Assembly (NCBI GenBank): GCA_903813345.2
Contig: CAIIXF020000012.1
Span: 3,887,318-3,951,317 of the forward strand
Source of the DNA: Owenia fusiformis
Lineage: Eukaryota > Annelida > Polychaeta > Sabellida > Oweniidae
Length of the DNA: 64,000 nt
Reading direction: 5' to 3'
Shown here piece after piece: positions 57,934 through 64,000 of the stretch (its first letter is position 1; the number at the start of each line of letters is the position of its first letter). The notes beneath the pieces are model-generated. The model ran no database searches, was not told the DNA's origin, and was given only the letters and a program-made list of their open reading frames with translations. Position numbers and translations under genes: made by a program.

Positions 57934-59620
57934 AATATTGTTTCTATTACTAGGTAATTTTTATTGTGTAGTATGACATCACATGTCTTGTTGCTATAAA
58001 ACATTAAACCTGTAGCAACCTTTGTATTATTTGCTGTGTGACATCATAATTAAATTTTTAGAACCCTTGATTATGAATACATGTATGACATCACAGTAGA
58101 AAAGGATTATTTAGTTGTGATGTCATAATTATTAAGAAATTTCTTTGTGTCATGGTAACATTTATATCATTCTAAGTTTGTTTTATTTATATGTCTCCCT
58201 TCAAAATTATATTTTTTCACAATCTGGATTTTTGCAATACATGTATATCATATAGACAACTGGAATATGTGGCATTTATGATTCTGAAAATGTTATTTAT
58301 TGTGAACATGTAAAATATTGTCTACAATGTACAATACAATATGATAAAATAATTTGCTCCAAAAATATTTGTCTCATTTTGTCACCACATAAAAAGTGGT
58401 GACGTATTGTTATGGTCTCCGTTTTTTAGTGGTGATGATCGGCGGTTGGCAATCAATGGTTGGCGATTGGTGGTTGGTGGTTGGCATCTGTAACAAATTC
58501 TTAAAACGTTCAATAACATAACAAATACTGTTTAGACTGACTTCAATTTTCTCCAAATCGTCTACAAGTTTTCGGAAGTTCAAATCTGACTTTATATGTA
58601 AGATTTGACCTACAATGACCTTTTCAAGGTCAATAAAAGGTATTTTTTCAACTTGCTTCAAATCGACCAATTTTTTTTTTCATAATCATCTACAAGTTAT
58701 CAGAAATTTTAATCTGACTAGATTTCTGATTTGACCTTCAATGAAGAATTTTGACATTTTATGTATTTAATGCTCAAGATGAAATTACCCGGTGAAACTT
58801 TCAGTAATTGATTTAATCAAATTGACTATCAGATGACTAAATTTCAAGAATATTCCTTTATCAAACACAGAGTTATTCCATGTTTGTCTCCATGCAACAT
58901 GGAAAAATGACGATGGTACTAAAACAGTCTCTCAAATAATTCATAGTTAATCAGTGAATCTTTAAGATAATAATGATTATTACATTGTCATATGACTAAA
59001 CTTCAAGAATATATTCCTTTATCACTCACAGAGTCCATGTTTGTCTTGTTACATTTTTGAGACACCCTGTAAATAAGTAAAATATGTAATTTTTTTCAGG
59101 CTATTGATATAACTCACTAGGCCTATGTCTCTGCCCCTATGATATTCCATTGAAGAAAATCACAATAAAGTGCAATTTGCAACATCAAACATGTCAAATA
59201 GACTTTGATACTTTGACTCACATGGTAAGTTTATAAATTTAAGTTGGACACAATGAAGGTGTTGAAAAAATTCTTCCTTCCAATCCATCAAATGAAAATT
59301 GAATACCATTTGAATTAAATTATTTTATAGGGTTCTGTACTGGTTATTTACATACTCTTGAACCAGTGTATGTTTCAACTTCAAGATGGGTAAGGGCCCT
59401 CACTTTTGGAGAAATTGTTTCTCAACATCAATATATAACATTTCTGACAATCTGCATCATCCATCAAAATTGAAAACATATATGGCAAACTGTTGTTGAG
59501 ACTTGAGAGCTTGAGAAACATTGTCATGTCAGTCAGGCATTTTGATTTAGAAGTTTATTTATTTTTTAAATATCCCGGGGAAAGTATTGGTATTGATGTC
59601 TTACACTGGACGAAAATCGT
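57934..59620. other. Intergenic region with dispersed repeats
   Basis: 58379-58500 is a 'GTCACCACC' element (GTCACCACATAAAAAG, TTGTTATGGTCTCC, tandem GGTTGGC, CATCTGTAACAAA). 58540-58750 holds two diverged direct copies of a unit around TCATCTACAAGTT / GATTTGACCT. 58850-59070 repeats TTATCAAACACAGAG and ends in GAGACACCCTGTA, a mariner-type terminus. No gene. Confidence 0.55.
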
Positions 59621-59626
59621 TTTAAT

Positions 59627-59650
59627 GCATGCTGGGACAAAGATGGCGGC
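59627..59650 (+). promoter_or_regulatory. Promoter block with ZNF143-like and YY1-like sites
   Basis: GCATGCTGGGA (59627-59637) is the complement of TCCCAGCATGC, the core of the Staf/ZNF143 site, and is followed at 59639 by AAAGATGGCGGC, a YY1-type site. Both are common at animal transcription starts. They lie about 140 bp upstream of the start codon at 59781. Confidence 0.55.
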
Positions 59651-59780
59651 AGAGTAAAAATAAATTTTGAAGTTTTGAATATTAACGTTTTCACTGATAT
59701 ATTGTTCGGGATAGATTTTCAAGGCTTCATAACTGTATTGAGAGATAACAACTGAACCACACACCGATTACCGACATACA

Positions 59781-59795
59781 ATGGAAGGCAGACAG
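59781..59795 (+). CDS. First coding exon of an unidentified gene, MEGRQ
   Basis: ATG GAA GGC AGA CAG followed by GTAAGA. With the promoter block upstream this looks like a real first exon. The rest of the gene is not in the window; I find no second exon up to 64000. In human the next gene after GTF2H3 is TCTN2, but five residues cannot test that. Confidence 0.4.
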
Positions 59796-61409
59796 GTAAG
59801 ATCTCCGATATTTTGACCCGGAAACGAACTGCACCCTTTTCAATTATTTTTTTGAAAATCGACTTATTTCATTTTCTGTTCTATGGAACTTAATTCATTA
59901 ACCTGCATAGCGTTGATCTTGTTGTAACCTTCAGTCAATGTATGGGAAAGATTTAATTTTAGGAACTGATTTGTAATGAACACTGATTATCAGGGAGAGA
60001 ATCTTCCTTCATCACTGTGTTTTGATTGACATGTTTTGGATCAAACAGCTGTGTGAGTCACATTTCAGCTTATTTTGACCCATAGGATTCTATATATGCT
60101 ACTCATTGTGAATATTGGTTCTCTGCTGCGAAATCTGTATAATAAACAGCTAGTATTGTGAGGGTAATCTAAACTGGAGACTCAAGCATTCCTAATTTAA
60201 TGTAGCGTATTGATAGCAGATACAGATGTTTATATACTGACTCATTGACCACAAGATTCGGATAAATGTCTAACATTTGCAACAATCTTCCTGCTTTCAA
60301 GTAGAGGTTGAATCAGCCAAATTGGTTTCATACTTAACATTTTCCAAATAATGAAAGAGAGATTGTAGAGAATCCCATAAACAGTTTCTTACCACTCTCT
60401 CTTAGTCACTAAGTTAAGGATCGTCTATCTCTGCCAGCTTTTAGTTTATAGGGCATTCACATGATCTTTTAGAATTAAACTAAATTTATTAGGAATATTC
60501 GTTTTTAGTTCCTCTCCCATTAGTACAACTGAGTGCATTGATAAGTGCATTTTGTCTAAATTGTGTCTTTTTGATAGAATATAAGGAAGGTGTAAGGGGG
60601 GGGGTAGATCAAAAACTTGTTTGGTAACCCATTTGGAAAAACAGTAATCAACAAAAACAGTGTGACAGTGTGATACATTTTAAGAGAAGGTACCCCATGA
60701 AGAGCCCTTTGATATTGATTCATAATTAGCAATTATTCATTTAGTTCTTGCTGCAGTTAGAGACTGCACTCCTTATCTATCTAGAACCCTACATGTTAAA
60801 TATAGATTAGTGTACTACCGTTACTATAGCTTCAATGCTTCCTGAATACAAAGACCCAGTTGAGAAATCCAAAATAATGAGAACAATATGACATAAAATT
60901 TAGACATTTGGAATTGATAAATCATTCTGCACTCCGTTCAAATTAAATCCAGAGGCTAGTAGTAGTAACAATGAAGTTCTCTTTTAAGTAGTGAAATCAA
61001 ACCAATGAAAATGGTATTCAAGCTACATGTACCCACAATTTCAAAGTGACTATTCAAGGAAGATCATGCATTTACAGTATGTATATTTCCAAGAGGGCTA
61101 AGTTTATATTGTTTGATTATGTGATTGAGCGTTAATATGATTAGAGGATTATGGAATTGAATTATGACTATTGCTGTATTGCTTATTAGATTTCAATTAT
61201 CACATTGGCTGTAATTGACACATTTCAAGCCTGAAGTAAACCCCCCAGAGCCACAAATTATTTCAAAATCATGCAGGGAAGGTGATCTATTCAATATGCC
61301 CCAGAACGTGTTGTGTATTTTGCTCATAATAATGATCTCCTCATGAATGTTTTCCTTATTTTACCAGTTTTGGTCAAAAATCAATATTTCACCATTTTGG
61401 CAAGATGCA

Positions 61410-61512
61410 CAGGCCCGTAGCCACAGGGGGCCAAAATTGTCAAATGTGAACCCCCCTGGAAATTTTTGAAAACTGGACCCCCCCCCCTTGGCAAATCCTG
61501 GCTACGGGCCTG
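61410..61512. mobile_element. MITE with CAGGCCC termini, ATGCA target duplication
   Basis: CAGGCCCGTAGCCA and TGGCTACGGGCCTG are inverted, and ATGCA flanks both sides (61405-61409, 61513-61517). 103 bp. Same family and same 5-bp duplication length as the copy at 30879. Confidence 0.8.
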
Positions 61513-63164
61513 ATGCAAACATTTTCAACAGGGCCGCAGTGTATCAATTATAGAAGAACCCACGATACTGGAATTTTAGAGAAAATATATCAAAAATAAA
61601 AAATAAACAATGTTAGAATATATCACAGTATAGTAGATGTATTAAGTAACAAGAGAGAGGGATGGTTAATCTCAGAATTTTATTTATTATACTGAGTCAT
61701 ATTACATATTTTGTGTAAGATTTTCATTTCCTTTGTTCTTTGTGTTTTTCTACAGCTAGATTGCCAATTTTCCAAATTTCCTCAGATTTTCTGGCTTTGA
61801 ATAAACTTTAGCATTATATCCTGTATAATTGCTTTTAGGAAATCTCTATGGCCAGTTAGTCATATAGTCAAACAATTGTAATAATTAATGATAAATTGTC
61901 TCATTTTCCATATCCTGTAATATATGCGTGAATAACAGTTAAAGGTCGTGCTGACCTGCAGCCTGAGTTTCATTCAAGAAATCTTGAAGTGGTGAAGAAT
62001 AATCAATACTGTAAAAGTAGAATTATTCACTTTGTTTTTAATTTCGCTAATTTTCAGAACATGATTTTCAGTGAAATTTAAACACAGTGACAAATTATTT
62101 TGGCATTATGAACAATGGGCTAAATGAAATCACAGATAAATGCTCAGAATGTTCATTCTGTGAAATTCAGCACCCGTGGAATTAAAGGCACATATAGTCC
62201 TGTAAACTAAACAAAGCACTTAGGTGTAGTCAAAGAATATTAATAGAAACAATGTTATTATTCTCACTAAAAACAATCAATGAATAATTATTTTTCTATC
62301 ATATTCTTATTATATAAAATCTACACCACATGATAAATATCTGTTTTTTGAGATCTCATTAAAGACTGAAAGGCATATAGAAAGAGGCTAGGAATAAATC
62401 AAAGACATATGTATGTCCAAGTGGTACATGAAGTGTCACGTTGTCTGAAATCTAGTTCATAATTTATGTACAGAGTGGAATCAGCAAGGAATAAAATGAA
62501 TAAACGCCAAAATCTAAAAAATGCAAGAAAATGTGGCGGACGATGCATATTTTAGATAGAATTGAGTACAATAAGCATTCTTAGAGAAAGTTTTAGGCAT
62601 GGGTCATGCTCTTGTCTGGACTGACATACCAATGATTCTATAATTAATTTGAACCAAATCATCACCCAAGGATTTTGTTTATTTGATCCTAGATAAGGAT
62701 TACTTCAAGCATTTTCTGAGATGTATAATGTTAATTCAGGTCATCCCAGATATGCCTAAAATTACAATATTTAGGGAGTTTTTATCTGGAACATGCAAGG
62801 AGGAGAAGAGAGCATCATGAATGGGTGTGTTTTAGTAACACTGTGGATCATGTCTAATACAGAGAGCATCATCAAATTCTGCAGTTTCATTTTTTGGGTC
62901 TCCTCGCAAGGAGTGTACTATGATTGATGAACAATTATGCACAATTACTATGCTGCATTATTCTATTTTGTCTTGACTCAAGTTACAGTAAAACCTGTCT
63001 AATCTGAACACTACTGGTGGGACCAGTCAAAAGTGTTCAGAGTAGCAGGTATTCACATTTTAAGATATTATAATATGTGAATCAGTGTGAGGTAACAAAA
63101 TTGGGACCCAGAAAAATGTAAACATTGATATTTGCTCAGAATAGAGATATTTTCAGATATACAT

Positions 63165-63287
63165 TAGTCTAGCTACAAGACACTGTGACCCCCCTACTTG
63201 ACTACAAACATCTCACACAGTTACAGTTACAAGACTTGTGGGAAGGTGTGTAGGGGGGGGGTGTCACAAGGGCTTGTAGCTAGACTA
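63165..63287. mobile_element. Short MITE with TAGTCTAGCTACAAG termini
   Basis: TAGTCTAGCTACAAG and CTTGTAGCTAGACTA are perfect inverted 15-mers, with GTGACCCCCC and GGGGGGGTGTCAC inside. 123 bp, no open frame. Confidence 0.8.
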
Positions 63288-64000
63288 AATATGCACGTTT
63301 TACTGTATGTACTTTAATTTGGCCTTATATGTTGGGATCAGTGGATTAAGCACCTAGCAGTTAGAATCCAGACTGTTTGGATTGTATCTGGTCTTTTGTG
63401 TTGTTTGAACAGTTGACAAGACAGATTAGAAAGTTTACTAGTTAAGAACATTGATTTTCTAATACACTTTAATCATTGCTTTAGAAAGACAAATTCTGTC
63501 TTATGAGTATTGGTTACTTTGGTTACCAACCTCAATCACCTTTATTCTACCTAAAAGGAGGAATATCCCAGAATTCATAGGTGAACCTTTCTTTTACCCA
63601 GAATTTATAGATGAACCTGGCCCCCCCCCCCCCAAACAACATATTTTATATTTTTGACCGACTTGGTCAGAGTTGTAAAAATTAGCACAAATTCGATTGA
63701 ATAAATCTTATGGGTTGGTGGTATTAAAACCTTTTGATCCAAATAACGTTCATTGTGAACTCTTTTTTAGTCTTAACTTTTTATTCTGCAATAGACGTCC
63801 ATGTTATAAAAACCTTGAAATTTGGCCGGTAAAATTGAGGTTCATATCAGACGGATCGTATAAGCATGGGGTTTCTAAAGACTAGAAAGCTCATGGTATA
63901 ATCTTATTCAAGACACATGGTATCAATGGACATACTATATTTTTATGGTACAGTATAGCAAATAAGCCTGAGTCAGCAATTTATTCTAATTACAATATCA

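Larger units (their letters stand above)
59796..64000 (+). other. Presumed first intron of the MEGRQ gene
   Basis: AT-rich and without any supported coding sequence. It holds two MITEs (61410 and 63165) and several G- or C-runs (60595, 63255, 63620). The open frame near 63697 has no protein-like features. Confidence 0.4.

Overview
The window is from an animal nuclear genome, AT-rich by eye, with spliced genes (GT-AG introns of about 80 bp to 11 kb), many short transposon relics and several minisatellites. Protein content (eIF2B alpha, TFIIH p34, C2H2 zinc fingers, a HNK-1-type sulfotransferase, TMEM79/MAPEG-like proteins) fits a marine invertebrate, perhaps a deuterostome. I cannot name the species.

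Layout. 533-8713 (minus): a complete nine-exon EIF2B1 gene, 303 codons by my splice model. 8714-9359: a divergent promoter with a TCTCGCGAGA palindrome. 9360-20178 (plus): a 2569-codon, 17-finger C2H2 zinc-finger gene ending in a 5-kb exon. 20179-22519: intergenic, mostly a CATTC-type satellite. 22520-52870 (plus): a ten-exon GTF2H3 gene (302 aa). Its introns host two intronless MAPEG-like genes and one carbohydrate sulfotransferase gene on the minus strand, a transposase-derived gene, a 31-bp satellite and many MITEs. 54132-57878 (minus): an unrecognised small gene with an RFX X-box-like promoter site and, next to it, a truncated duplicate interrupted by an apparently intact Tc1/mariner element. 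59627 onward: a promoter-like block and a five-codon first exon of a plus-strand gene that runs out of the window. In human the EIF2B1 and GTF2H3 genes are head-to-head neighbours; here they are still divergent, but separated by the zinc-finger gene.

The most striking feature is that four minisatellites in three neighbouring genes lie exactly across splice junctions, so each repeat unit carries a copy of a splice site. Two arrays (42 bp x about 20; 24 bp x about 40) multiply 5' splice sites of EIF2B1. Two (65 bp x 6; 42 bp x 6) multiply 3' splice sites of the zinc-finger gene and of GTF2H3. In three of the four, use of any copy but the correct one brings an in-frame stop, so these arrays are rows of decoy splice sites. 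I recall similar junction-spanning 'mirage' minisatellites being described at the amphioxus Adh locus; that should be checked.

Other points: the zinc-finger gene holds the same five-finger block twice, once split by introns and once within a single exon; foldback and MITE elements are nested in ways that preserve empty sites and target duplications; several dispersed MITE families recur across the window.
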